NCBI GenBank assembly: GCA_965227935.1
Contig: CBDDGS010000055.1
Location: 1,860,001-1,924,000 of the forward strand
From: JAWPMT01 sp965227935
GTDB lineage: Bacteria > Bacteroidota > Bacteroidia > Cytophagales > Cyclobacteriaceae
Reading direction: 5' to 3'
DNA length: 64,000 bases
The notes below the pieces were generated by a model that saw nothing but the letters and a program-made list of their open reading frames with translations, was not told the DNA's origin and made no database searches. This document shows positions 24,918 to 32,823 of this stretch, piece after piece. The stretch's first letter is position 1; each line of letters opens with the position of its first letter. The position numbers were made by a program, and so were the translations under genes.

Positions 24918-26630
24918 ATGAAAAATCTATATAAGATAGTAGGTTGCTTTATTGTGCTTTCTTTTAGCGCATGCAACAGTTTTGATCTGGACTTACAGGA
25001 TAACCCAGTGGCGGTGACTCCCGCAAACGCCAGTTTGAATGACCTATATAATAGTGTAGGGTTGAACTTCGGCAGTTTCGTTCAGGGTGTTCAAAACCCC
25101 GCTGGACAAGTTGCACGGATATACAACAACAACGGCGGTTTCACCTACGAAGCAGCGTTTCCGGATAACAACGGATTCCTCAATGGCGGATGGAACAATG
25201 CGTATGCCGGTGTCTTTCCCGATATCGACAACGTGTTGCTCTTGTCTGAGGAATCAGGCTTTGATATCCATGCAGGTACTTCCAAGATCATGGAGGCTTA
25301 TGTAATGCTGACTTTGGTAGACCTGTTTGGCACTGCTCCTTACTCGGAAGCAGGCCAGGGAACGGATATCATTAGTCCAATGCATGACGGTGGAGCGGAT
25401 ATCTACAATGCGGCGATTGCGTTGTTGGATGAGGCGATTGCTCAGCTCTCTGGTACGTCTGCTGCTCCCCCTGCCTATGACAATTACTATGGTGGGGATG
25501 CAGACAATTGGATTGCTGCAGCCAATACCTTGAAGTTGAAGGCGGCGCTGAACATGGGTGACGGTTCGCTGTTCAGTTCAACACTCTCGTCTAACATCAT
25601 TGACGAGGCTTCCGAGGATTTTGAGGCGACTTGGGGCACTGAGCGAAACAATCCTAACTCTCGGCATCCTTATTACAACCAACAGTATGAGGTGGGTGAT
25701 GGACCTTACATGTCCAATTACTTCATGTGGATGCTAAGAGCGGAGAAGGTGAATGCCTCTGATGTGACAGTAGTTGATCCTAGGCTACGGTACTACTTCT
25801 ATCGCAAGGTGGATGATGCTGTCAACCAGGATCCTACCACTTACAGCTGTCACTTCTCTACTTTGCCAGATCAGGATGCATCTCCAGCGCACTGGGATCC
25901 AATCGATCCTCGATTGCCTTACTGTGTAGCTTCTGCAGATGGATACAGTGGACGTGACCACCTGAATGGTGAGGGTATTCCACCAGATGGCCCTATCCGT
26001 ACCTCTTGGGGATTGTATCCAGCAGGTGGAGCGTTTGATGATGACACTTTCGACGATACGCGTCAGTTGGGTACTACAGGCGGCCTTGGCGGCGGTATTA
26101 CTCCTATCATGCTCTCGTCGTATGTCGACTTCATGAGAGCTGAGGCAGCTTTGACCCTTGGAACTGGTGAGGATCCGAGAGCCTTATTGGCGAGCGGTAT
26201 CCGCAAGTCATTGGACAAGGTAGAGAGCTTTGAGAGCCTGGTGGCTTCTACAATGAGCACTCAGCTAACCTTGAGAGACGGTAGCACCGGTACAGTAAAA
26301 GAGCTCTATGGTATGGATGAGGATTCCAAAACTGATTATATCAATGAGGTCCTTGCCATGTATGATGCTTCTGCCAATGATGATGACCGACTGGATGTCA
26401 TTATTAAGGAGTACTATATCGCCTCTTTTGGTAGTGGTTTGGAAGCCTACAACATGTGGAGAAGAACTGGTAAGCCGTCTAACATGACGCCTGCTATCGA
26501 GCCTGCATTTGGACAGTTCCCTTACAGCTTCCTGTTGCCGATCGATCACATCACGAGAAACTCGAATATCGAGCAGAAGACGCTGGCTGATCGGGTATTC
26601 TGGAACGTTAGTGGTCCTACTGTTTACTAA
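24918..26630 (+). CDS. SusD/RagB-family surface lipoprotein
   Basis: SusD proteins are the lipid-anchored lids that bind substrate over SusC. The signal is MKNLYKIVGCFIVLSFSAC with lipid-anchored Cys19. Segments of the SusD-like helical scaffold are visible: IMEAYVMLTLVDLFGTAPYS, IYNAAIALLDEAIAQL, NWIAAANTLKLKAALNMGD, and near the end IKEYYIASFGSGLEAYNMWR. This order resembles the SusD-like_2 group. The 570-residue length is normal. The gene lies 30 bases after susC and its stop codon abuts the next lipoprotein frame, so the three are one operon. Confidence 0.9.
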   Translation: MKNLYKIVGCFIVLSFSACNSFDLDLQDNPVAVTPANASLNDLYNSVGLNFGSFVQGVQNPAGQVARIYNNNGGFTYEAAFPDNNGFLNGGWNNAYAGVFPDIDNVLLLSEESGFDIHAGTSKIMEAYVMLTLVDLFGTAPYSEAGQGTDIISPMHDGGADIYNAAIALLDEAIAQLSGTSAAPPAYDNYYGGDADNWIAAANTLKLKAALNMGDGSLFSSTLSSNIIDEASEDFEATWGTERNNPNSRHPYYNQQYEVGDGPYMSNYFMWMLRAEKVNASDVTVVDPRLRYYFYRKVDDAVNQDPTTYSCHFSTLPDQDASPAHWDPIDPRLPYCVASADGYSGRDHLNGEGIPPDGPIRTSWGLYPAGGAFDDDTFDDTRQLGTTGGLGGGITPIMLSSYVDFMRAEAALTLGTGEDPRALLASGIRKSLDKVESFESLVASTMSTQLTLRDGSTGTVKELYGMDEDSKTDYINEVLAMYDASANDDDRLDVIIKEYYIASFGSGLEAYNMWRRTGKPSNMTPAIEPAFGQFPYSFLLPIDHITRNSNIEQKTLADRVFWNVSGPTVY

Positions 26631-26656
26631 TGGTTAGACGTTTAAAGAACATTGTG

Positions 26657-27595
26657 ATGATGAAAAATCTGAAACTTAGAAACTGGAGCAAGTGGTCCTT
26701 GCTACCGTTGATGATTTTTGTAGCGTTTAGCTGTGAGGATCCTGATAAAGCACCTATTGTAACTTTTGATTCTGCCGGGCATGGGGCCTATCCCAGATTC
26801 GTAAGTGAGGCTGGAGCTACTCTGATGAACCTGTTGACAGAGGCAGAGTTCAATGCTTCCGACTATACGTGGACAGTGGAGTTTGTCGACGAGGCTCAGG
26901 GTGGCCAGGTCGCTGAATATGTGGTTGAGATCACCTATGATCCAGCTTCTGGTAGCGATCAAGGTCCTGTAGAGTTCGTTAGAATTCCAGGTTCTGCCTT
27001 CACTTCTGGCGAAAGCGGGTACCTGCAAACTACGATCAGCAGTGCTGCACCTGACATTGCAGGCTTGTTCGGTTTAGGTTATGCTGACCTTTCCGCTGGT
27101 GATGATTTTGACTTCAATGGTCGGATTATCATGACTGACGGCCGTGAGTTTACGGGTGCTACAAGTTCGGCGACTGTGAATGGAGCTGCCTTCATTGGGC
27201 GTTTCGATTTCACGCGTCCTGCTGCTTGTCCGTCGGACTTGACTGGTACCTACAGCTATGTTACTACCAACATCTGGTGTGATGGCTCCGCTACAGTGAC
27301 TGGCGACGTAGATGTCGAAGCTCTGGGCGGTGGCCGTTATCAGTTCAGCGACTGGGCTTTCGGTTCCTATGGCACTTGCTACGGTGGTGGAACAGCTGGT
27401 GGTGACCTGACCTTCACAGAAGTCTGTGAGGTCGTAAGCTTCACTGGCTTCACTGATAGCTTCGGTGATACTTGGACTTACACTTCTTCTATTAGTGGTG
27501 AAGAGTGGACGATCGCTTGGGATAATACCTATGGTGAGTCTGCTACCTCTGTGATCACATTCCCTGGCGGAGTGCCGTTCACATTGGCTCCATAA
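26657..27595 (+). CDS. Third SusCD-operon lipoprotein, unknown specificity
   Basis: I recognise the setting but not the family with certainty. The frame opens at 26630, overlapping the susD stop, but an ATG-ATG pair at 26657/26660 gives a better lipoprotein signal (LLPLMIFVAFSC, Cys about residue 26). The leader there also resembles that before susD (AAAGAACA). The N-half looks like an Ig-like beta domain (ASDYTWTVEFVDEAQGGQVA). The C-half begins ACPSDLTGTYSYVTTNIWCD and is rich in Gly, Thr and aromatic residues, with four cysteines, like the C-terminal domains of SusE/SusF-type or DUF5012-like lipoproteins. It is probably a surface glycan- or peptide-binding accessory protein for the upstream SusCD pair. 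A terminator follows. Confidence 0.72.
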   Translation: MMKNLKLRNWSKWSLLPLMIFVAFSCEDPDKAPIVTFDSAGHGAYPRFVSEAGATLMNLLTEAEFNASDYTWTVEFVDEAQGGQVAEYVVEITYDPASGSDQGPVEFVRIPGSAFTSGESGYLQTTISSAAPDIAGLFGLGYADLSAGDDFDFNGRIIMTDGREFTGATSSATVNGAAFIGRFDFTRPAACPSDLTGTYSYVTTNIWCDGSATVTGDVDVEALGGGRYQFSDWAFGSYGTCYGGGTAGGDLTFTEVCEVVSFTGFTDSFGDTWTYTSSISGEEWTIAWDNTYGESATSVITFPGGVPFTLAP

Positions 27596-27619
27596 GGAGA
27601 AGAAACAATAGAACTAAGA

Positions 27620-27650
27620 AAGTCGATCCCACCAGGGATCGACTTTTTTT
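27620..27650 (+). terminator. Rho-independent terminator of the SusCD operon
   Basis: Perfect 11-bp stem AAGTCGATCCC / GGGATCGACTT with loop ACCA, followed by a run of T to 27650. It cleanly separates the SusCD operon from the arylsulfotransferase-like gene that starts 20 bases later. Confidence 0.92.
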
Positions 27651-27670
27651 ATTGAGCTTTGTTGAAACTT

Positions 27671-28729
27671 ATGCTAAACCTTAGATTTCTCGTACTCCTG
27701 GTGTTGCTGGTGGGATGTTCGCAATCCCGGTCGCCTATTCCCGTGAATGCCTTGCCGGCGGAGGTACCCACCTTTGATGTGTTGGTCAATGAAATGGAGG
27801 ACCGCGCTGGCTATATATTCCTGCGAAGAACAGTCAATCCCGGAATGCAAGTCATGGTCAACTTACAGGGTGAGATCATGTGGTACATAGCTGGAGATAC
27901 CACGCTTTTTCGTGCGTTCCATCCCTATGAAAACAGCTACGTTGCCTTACATAGTGACAAGGAGCTCGTAGAGATCGGCTATAATGGGGACACATTAAGC
28001 TATCTCGTCTTCGGAGAGGGTGGGTTTGACCGGACCTTACACCATGAGCTGATCAAATACGAAGGCAATTACATCGGATTAACGAAGGAACAACTGAGGG
28101 TCCAGAACCCAGAAGGAGAAATTGATACGATAATATCCGATGGTATTTTGGTGCTCTCCGAGAAAGGGGAGAAAGTATGGCATTGGTCCATCGACCAGGT
28201 CATCGATCCGGATACGGTGAAGGACATTACGAAATATCGGAAGGATTGGGGCCATGCCAATGCATTAGATGTGGATACGGACGGCAACTATTTGGTTTCG
28301 TGGAGAGACTTCAACGCCATTTGGAAGATTGACGCGGAGGATGGGCATTTGATGTGGGAATACGCTTCTGATGGTATCAGCGATGTTGCCGATCAATTCT
28401 ATAAGCAACATGCTATACAGAGGAATTCGGAAGGTGACTATATGATGTTTGACAACGGGTTGCCGCGTGTCCGACCTGTGACTCGCGCGCTGGCCTTTCG
28501 GGAGGAAGGGGGCGCTTTTACCAACACGCTATCAATCGCTTTGCCGGATTCGCTGTTTAGCTTCAAACAGGGCAGTGTCGAACAGATAGATACAAACCAT
28601 TTCCTCTTTTCTAGCACACAGACTGGTTACCTGGTGATTACCAATCGGCAGGGGGACATCTTATGGTTGGCGAAGAGTGATGCATCTTTCTATCGGGCGT
28701 ATTTCCTGCCTGAAACCGTCTTGAGATAG
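27671..28729 (+). CDS. Arylsulfotransferase (ASST)-like lipoprotein
   Basis: ASST enzymes move a sulfuryl group from one phenolic sulfate ester to another without PAPS, through a sulfated histidine. The chosen ATG at 27671 gives the lipoprotein signal LNLRFLVLLVLLVGC (Cys16); TTG codons at 27659 and 27662 are alternatives. The propeller carries residues placed like the ASST active site: a His pair in TLHHELIKYEGNYIGLT, a His in DWGHANALDVDTDGNYL, an Arg in SWRDFNAIWKID, and a His in FYKQHAIQRNSEGDY, the likely sulfated residue. About 352 residues is shorter than E. coli ASST but normal for the Arylsulfotran_2 group. It is followed after 7 bases by a ChrA-family gene and then a sulfotransferase gene. 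The family call is by pattern; activity is inferred. Confidence 0.78.
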   Translation: MLNLRFLVLLVLLVGCSQSRSPIPVNALPAEVPTFDVLVNEMEDRAGYIFLRRTVNPGMQVMVNLQGEIMWYIAGDTTLFRAFHPYENSYVALHSDKELVEIGYNGDTLSYLVFGEGGFDRTLHHELIKYEGNYIGLTKEQLRVQNPEGEIDTIISDGILVLSEKGEKVWHWSIDQVIDPDTVKDITKYRKDWGHANALDVDTDGNYLVSWRDFNAIWKIDAEDGHLMWEYASDGISDVADQFYKQHAIQRNSEGDYMMFDNGLPRVRPVTRALAFREEGGAFTNTLSIALPDSLFSFKQGSVEQIDTNHFLFSSTQTGYLVITNRQGDILWLAKSDASFYRAYFLPETVLR

Positions 28730-28736
28730 GACTTCG

Positions 28737-29900
28737 ATGGAGCGGCCGTCTATTCCATATCTACTGAGATCTTTCCTATTTCTTGGATCCACAGCTTTTG
28801 GCGGTTACACGGCCCTTGTCTCGATGATCAAGAAGAAGCTTGTGGATGAAGACAAGGTGTTGGAAGAGCAGGTGATTTTTGACGGCATCACGATTGCATC
28901 CATTTTGCCAGGGCCTTTGGCGGTGAATGTAGTCACCTACATCGGCTACAAACTCCGAGGTTGGCCCGGAGCATTGACCTCCTTTGCCGCGATCATTTTT
29001 CCGTCTTTTGTATTGATCACCGGCCTCGCATGGCTGTATTATACGTTTAGTTACATTCCTGCGGTGTCGACGTTCCTGGCCGGAGTGTATCCGGTGATTG
29101 CGGCAATTATTCTCGGCGTGGCATGGAATTTTTCGCGAAAGCATCTCAAGCAGCAGTGGCAGTACATAGTGTTTGCCATGGTCCTCATTGGCATGTTTTT
29201 CTTTAGGGGCTATTGGGTACTCGTGGGCTGTCTCACCGCAGGGGCGGTTATTGGGGCTTTTCTCGGCGCCTCCGCCGACCAGGTTGCGAAGGATAAGCAG
29301 GCATTATCCACCAGAGGTTTGGTAGTGGGTTTGGTTGGCACTATCGTCATTGTTGCGTGTCTGGTCTTTTTGGCGAGCACGGAGAATCGACTGCTTTTTT
29401 CCGCATTTTCTCAAATAAGCCTGACGCTTTTTGGCGGAGGCTATGTCATGATTCCTTTGATAGAGGCACTGGTTGTCGAACAGCATGGGTGGCTCAGTTC
29501 TGAAGAGTTTTACAACGCCATTGCCTTTGGGCAAGTAACGCCTGGACCCATATTGATTTCTGCGGCCTATGTGGGTTTTGCGCATACGGGTGTTGTTGGT
29601 GCTGCTATGGCCACATTGGCGATTTTTTTGCCTTCCGCCTTATTGATGGTACTGGTCGGCGCTTTGTATCAGTCTATCTCGCACATCCATGTGGTTAACA
29701 AGGCGATAGCGGGTATCAGACCCGTGGTCATAGCGCTTATCTTGTTTTCGGTCTTTTTGGTCATGAAGGCTACTCCATTGGATGTGTTTACCTTTGTGTC
29801 GCTAACAGGTTCTTTTGTACTGATCTCCTTCTTGAAGGTTTCCTTCTGGGTACCAATGCTGGTAAGCGGGATGATCAATGTGGTGATAGGATACCTATGA
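28737..29900 (+). CDS. ChrA-family (CHR) ion transporter, full-length two-domain form
   Basis: CHR transporters are named for chromate efflux, and some are thought to move sulfate or other oxyanions. The 387-residue protein has two homologous halves. The first shows FLFLGSTAFGGYTALVSMIK and SILPGPLAVNVVTYIGYKLR; the second shows ISLTLFGGGYVMIPLIEALV and FGQVTPGPILISAAYVGFAH. The paired FGG and PGP motifs are the family signature, and about ten membrane helices are evident. It lies 7 bases after an arylsulfotransferase-like gene and overlaps the sulfotransferase gene by 4 bases (ATGA). This context hints that the physiological ion could be sulfate rather than chromate; that is inference. The symbol chrA is deliberately not assigned. 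Confidence 0.88.
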   Translation: MERPSIPYLLRSFLFLGSTAFGGYTALVSMIKKKLVDEDKVLEEQVIFDGITIASILPGPLAVNVVTYIGYKLRGWPGALTSFAAIIFPSFVLITGLAWLYYTFSYIPAVSTFLAGVYPVIAAIILGVAWNFSRKHLKQQWQYIVFAMVLIGMFFFRGYWVLVGCLTAGAVIGAFLGASADQVAKDKQALSTRGLVVGLVGTIVIVACLVFLASTENRLLFSAFSQISLTLFGGGYVMIPLIEALVVEQHGWLSSEEFYNAIAFGQVTPGPILISAAYVGFAHTGVVGAAMATLAIFLPSALLMVLVGALYQSISHIHVVNKAIAGIRPVVIALILFSVFLVMKATPLDVFTFVSLTGSFVLISFLKVSFWVPMLVSGMINVVIGYL

Positions 29901-30904
29901 GGAGAACGGATTTCATACAGTTTATTGGTACACAGAGATCGGGGTCCAATCTATTGAGGCTCATGCTCAACGAGCATCCAAAGATTTCTGCACCGCATCC
30001 GCCACACTTGCTGAGGACCTTCATGCCGATAGTGCCTGATTATCAGCGCACGAAAGGAGATTCCTACCTCCCAAAGCTTGCTGAAAACATGTGTCAGTGG
30101 GTACAGGCCAATCCTGTCCCCTGGGGCGTGGACTTTAATGTGGAAGCTATCGCCGGCCGGTCGTCAGACATTTTAGATGTTTTCGGTGAGATTTATCGCA
30201 CAAAGATGGTCCTGGATCAGGCAGAGATCGCCTGCTGCAAGAGCATGGCCAATTTGTATTACGTCTCTCAGGTCGAAGCACGTTTTTCGCCATTCTACAT
30301 CTATATCTACCGGGATGGCAGGGATGTGGCGGCCTCCTTCAAGCGTGCCATCGTCGGTGACAAGCACGTGTATCCTCTTGGAAAGAAATGGCATGAGCAA
30401 CAGCAGTTATCGATGGAATTTCTCAAAGGGCTAAGCCCCGAAAGGTATGAGAAAGTAGCTTATGAGGAATTGTTACATGATCCAGCGGCTGTGCTGGAGC
30501 GGATATGCGACAAACTAGCAGTCCAGTATCATCCAGGTATGCTGCGTTACTACGAGTCAAAAGAGTCGCAACTAACCGCCTCTTCCGGAAAGATGTGGGG
30601 CAATGTGACAAAACCGGTGATGAAGGGAAATTCAGGTAACTTTCGGGAGCGTTTGTCTGCAGAAGAAATTGACATTTTTGAGCAGGTGGCCGAGGACAGT
30701 CTCAAAGGGCTCGGATACCACACCACCCTGAATGGCGCACCTCGGGTGCTCCTGGATGTCGAGGAGTTTGCACGCCTCAATCGAGAAGCGAAAGCAAAGG
30801 CACGAGAGAATGCCCCACTCGAGGACAAGGAAAAAAGAAAGCCCCAAGAGGAGCTTTGGACAGAGTTGACCAGGGAACTGGGAATGCGAGATAGCCCTGT
30901 TTGA
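29897..30904 (+). CDS. PAPS-dependent sulfotransferase family protein
   Basis: The protein shows both PAPS-binding signatures: the 5'-phosphosulfate loop FIGTQRSGSNLLRLMLNEHP (residues ~10-29) and the 3'-phosphate segment YIYIYRDGRDVAASFKRA (~134-151), with a conserved Ser and Arg. A further family element is KVAYEELLHDPAAVLERICD. The C-terminal ~60 residues are highly charged and helical (NREAKAKARENAPLEDKEKR), an extension absent from the compact members. There is no signal peptide, so it acts in the cytosol, where PAPS is available, unlike the lipid-anchored ASST-like protein two genes upstream. The acceptor is unknown. The start overlaps the transporter stop as ATGA, so the trio is translationally linked. 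The 3' end converges on hldD, 24 bases away. Confidence 0.85.
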   Translation: MRRTDFIQFIGTQRSGSNLLRLMLNEHPKISAPHPPHLLRTFMPIVPDYQRTKGDSYLPKLAENMCQWVQANPVPWGVDFNVEAIAGRSSDILDVFGEIYRTKMVLDQAEIACCKSMANLYYVSQVEARFSPFYIYIYRDGRDVAASFKRAIVGDKHVYPLGKKWHEQQQLSMEFLKGLSPERYEKVAYEELLHDPAAVLERICDKLAVQYHPGMLRYYESKESQLTASSGKMWGNVTKPVMKGNSGNFRERLSAEEIDIFEQVAEDSLKGLGYHTTLNGAPRVLLDVEEFARLNREAKAKARENAPLEDKEKRKPQEELWTELTRELGMRDSPV

Positions 30905-30928
30905 GCAGTCTCGGAAGCTGGTCACTTC

Positions 30929-31891
30929 CTACAATTTCGAGGAAGAGGAGAGGTACTGCAGGACGTAGTTCTTTATCCCATCTTCTAACTTATGGAACTC
31001 TTTGTCATAGCCTATACCACGGAGCTTGCCCATAGATGCTTCTGTGAAATACTGGTACTTGTCTCGAATATCAGCGGGCGTATCTATAAAGTCGATCTTC
31101 CTTTCGGCACCTATAGCGTCGAACACAGCATTGGCAAGATCTGAAAACGACCGCGCCCTGCCCGTTCCCAGGTTGTAAAGACCTGAGTTGCGTCGATGGT
31201 GCATGAGCCAATACATGACCGCCACAACGTCCTTTACATAAATGAAGTCCCGCATCTGCCCACCATCCTCGAAATCCGGTCGGTGGGAACGAAAGAGCTT
31301 TACCCGCCCAGATTGGCTGATTTGCTCATAGGCATGGTAGACCACCGAAGCCATTCTCCCCTTGTGGTATTCATTGGGACCGTACACATTGAAAAACTTC
31401 AGGCCAGCCCAGAAGAAAGGTTGACGTTCCTGATCGCAGGCCCACAGGTCGAAGGCCTGTTTAGAGTCCCCGTAAGCATTGAGTGGCTGCAATGTATCGA
31501 TGGGCTGCTCGTCGCTATATCCGTAGGTGCCGTCACCGTAAGTCGCAGCCGAGCTCGCGTAGATCAGGGGTATCTGATAGTCAATGCACTTTTGCCATAC
31601 TTCCTTGGAATAGTCGGTATTCAACCGCCACAGGAGGTCACGATCGCGCTCTGTTGTGTCGGTTCGGGCACCCAAGTGGAATATGAATTCCGTTTCTTCG
31701 TGATTGTCCCCTAGCCATGAAAAGAACTCCTTACGTGGTACCCGTGCACTGATATTCTTCCCTTCCAGGTTCCTGTTCTTCCTCTCGTCAGAGAAATCGT
31801 CTACAGCTATGATCCGGTTGAAATTATGTTCATTCAGCTGTTGGACCATACAACTGCCAATAAATCCCGCGGCGCCTGTTACTACGATCAT
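30929..31891 (-). CDS. hldD: ADP-L-glycero-D-manno-heptose-6-epimerase
   Basis: HldD epimerises ADP-D,D-heptose to the L,D form used in the LPS inner core. The NAD(P)-binding TGAAGFIGSCMVQQL motif is at residues 5-19. The catalytic Tyr and Lys lie in LNAYGDSKQAFDLWA, and the HldD-specific segment LKFFNVYGPNEYHKGRMASV is well conserved. The length of 320 residues is typical. A -7 element lies upstream. The gene is convergent with the sulfotransferase gene and appears monocistronic. The presence of this enzyme implies heptose-containing surface glycan, in line with lptD and lpxB in the window. Confidence 0.92.
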   Translation of the reverse strand: MIVVTGAAGFIGSCMVQQLNEHNFNRIIAVDDFSDERKNRNLEGKNISARVPRKEFFSWLGDNHEETEFIFHLGARTDTTERDRDLLWRLNTDYSKEVWQKCIDYQIPLIYASSAATYGDGTYGYSDEQPIDTLQPLNAYGDSKQAFDLWACDQERQPFFWAGLKFFNVYGPNEYHKGRMASVVYHAYEQISQSGRVKLFRSHRPDFEDGGQMRDFIYVKDVVAVMYWLMHHRRNSGLYNLGTGRARSFSDLANAVFDAIGAERKIDFIDTPADIRDKYQYFTEASMGKLRGIGYDKEFHKLEDGIKNYVLQYLSSSSKL

Positions 31892-31908
31892 GTCATCTAC
31901 TTACCTGG

Positions 31909-31916
31909 CAAACATA
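31909..31916 (-). promoter_or_regulatory. Candidate -7 promoter element for hldD
   Basis: On the minus strand the octamer TATGTTTG matches TAnnTTTG and ends 17 bases before the hldD ATG. No clear TTG is found at the -33 distance. Confidence 0.45.
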
Positions 31917-32339
31917 ATGTCGTTATGGAACTTAGGTCTAAGGATGCTTGGTACGACATAGCGGGGGCAATATGTTGCATCAAAATGGGAAATGGCAGCT
32001 GCATTCCTGGAGCGGCAAAAGCGAAATACGTTGTTGGGTCGTCATTGGGTCAATTCCTTCATACACAGTCGGGCCACATATCTTGAGCGAAGATAGCGCC
32101 GATGGCTAGTCCTTGGTGCCACAGAACTAACTTAGATGCAGGATCTATCTCGGAAGACCTTGTATGAAGGAAAGATTTTTTTCCCGGTTTTTGATCTCTC
32201 AAAAATCGGGAGCCTCCGCGGCTTGAGCGGGTGGGAGTACTGTAGATGACCAGAGTAGTTGTATTCTCATCACGGCCCAGCGGCAATTATTGGCAATGAT
32301 AATGCAGGTATTGCAGCCTAATGGGTTTCAATCATGGCA
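31917..32339. other. Non-coding gap between hldD and queD with a strong hairpin
   Basis: About 420 bases between the divergent hldD and queD genes hold no credible gene; short frames on both strands have no family pattern and no start signals. The notable item is a 13-bp stem at 32182-32211 (TCCCGGTTTTTGA / TCAAAAATCGGGA, one G-T pair, loop TCTC). T residues come before it and GC-rich sequence after, so it does not look like a terminator on either strand. Confidence 0.5.
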
Positions 32340-32347
32340 TATCTTTG
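32340..32347 (+). promoter_or_regulatory. Candidate -7 promoter element for queD
   Basis: TATCTTTG, the same octamer used ahead of the rRNA operon, ends 23 bases before the ATG at 32371. An AAGGAG ribosome site follows at about 32360. Its position supports the start at 32371 rather than any earlier codon. Confidence 0.55.
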
Positions 32348-32370
32348 CATCAGCAAAACAAGGAGATTGG

Positions 32371-32790
32371 ATGGTATACGTTTGTCGTAAAGAACACTTC
32401 AACGCGGCGCACAAGCTGTACAACCCCAAGTGGTCGAAGGAGAAGAATGAGGAGGTCTTCGGTCCGTGCGCCAACGAAAACTGGCATGGGCATAATTTTG
32501 AGTTGATCGTCACCGTCAAGGGTAAGGTGGATGAGGATACCGGTTTCGTCATCGACCTGAAGCGACTGAGTCGGCTGATCAAAGATGACATCATTGAGCG
32601 GGTAGACCACAAGAACCTTAATCTCGATGTGCCATTCATGGAGAATAAGCTGCCTAGTTGCGAAAACCTTGTCATAGAGTTTTGGAACATTCTCGCTCCC
32701 AAAATCAAAGAAATGGCTCCAAATGCCCACCTGCATTCCCTCAAGTTGATGGAGACGCCTAGGAACTTCGTGGAATACTATGGCGAGTAG
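32371..32790 (+). CDS. queD: 6-carboxytetrahydropterin synthase / PTPS-family enzyme
   Basis: QueD forms 6-carboxy-5,6,7,8-tetrahydropterin from dihydroneopterin triphosphate, the step before QueE in queuosine precursor synthesis. The frame is open from 32290, but the conserved N-terminus MVYVCRKEHFNAAHKLYNPK starts at the ATG at 32371, which also has an upstream AAGGAG. The zinc ligands are seen in FNAAHKL and NWHGHNFELIV, and the catalytic Cys in FGPCANENWHGH. A further family segment is GFVIDLKRLSRLIKDDI. At 139 residues it is typical of bacterial members. A true 6-pyruvoyl-tetrahydropterin synthase cannot be excluded by eye, but the presence of queE in the same window favours QueD. lpxB follows after 33 bases. 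Confidence 0.9.
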   Translation: MVYVCRKEHFNAAHKLYNPKWSKEKNEEVFGPCANENWHGHNFELIVTVKGKVDEDTGFVIDLKRLSRLIKDDIIERVDHKNLNLDVPFMENKLPSCENLVIEFWNILAPKIKEMAPNAHLHSLKLMETPRNFVEYYGE

Positions 32791-32823
32791 ATGCCCTCAG
32801 TTGTCATTTTCTAAGGTAACCCA

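Noticed and set aside
28737..29900. Chromate-resistance operon
   Set aside because: Only a ChrA-family transporter is present, without chrB, a reductase or heavy-metal genes; the neighbours point to sulfur chemistry instead.
32182..32211. Rho-independent terminator
   Set aside because: The T residues precede the stem on the plus strand and A residues follow it on the minus strand, so neither strand has a T-tail after the hairpin.
32059..32286. 75-codon minus-strand open frame between hldD and queD
   Set aside because: No family pattern, no signal peptide or start context, and it spans the strong hairpin; a chance frame in non-coding DNA.
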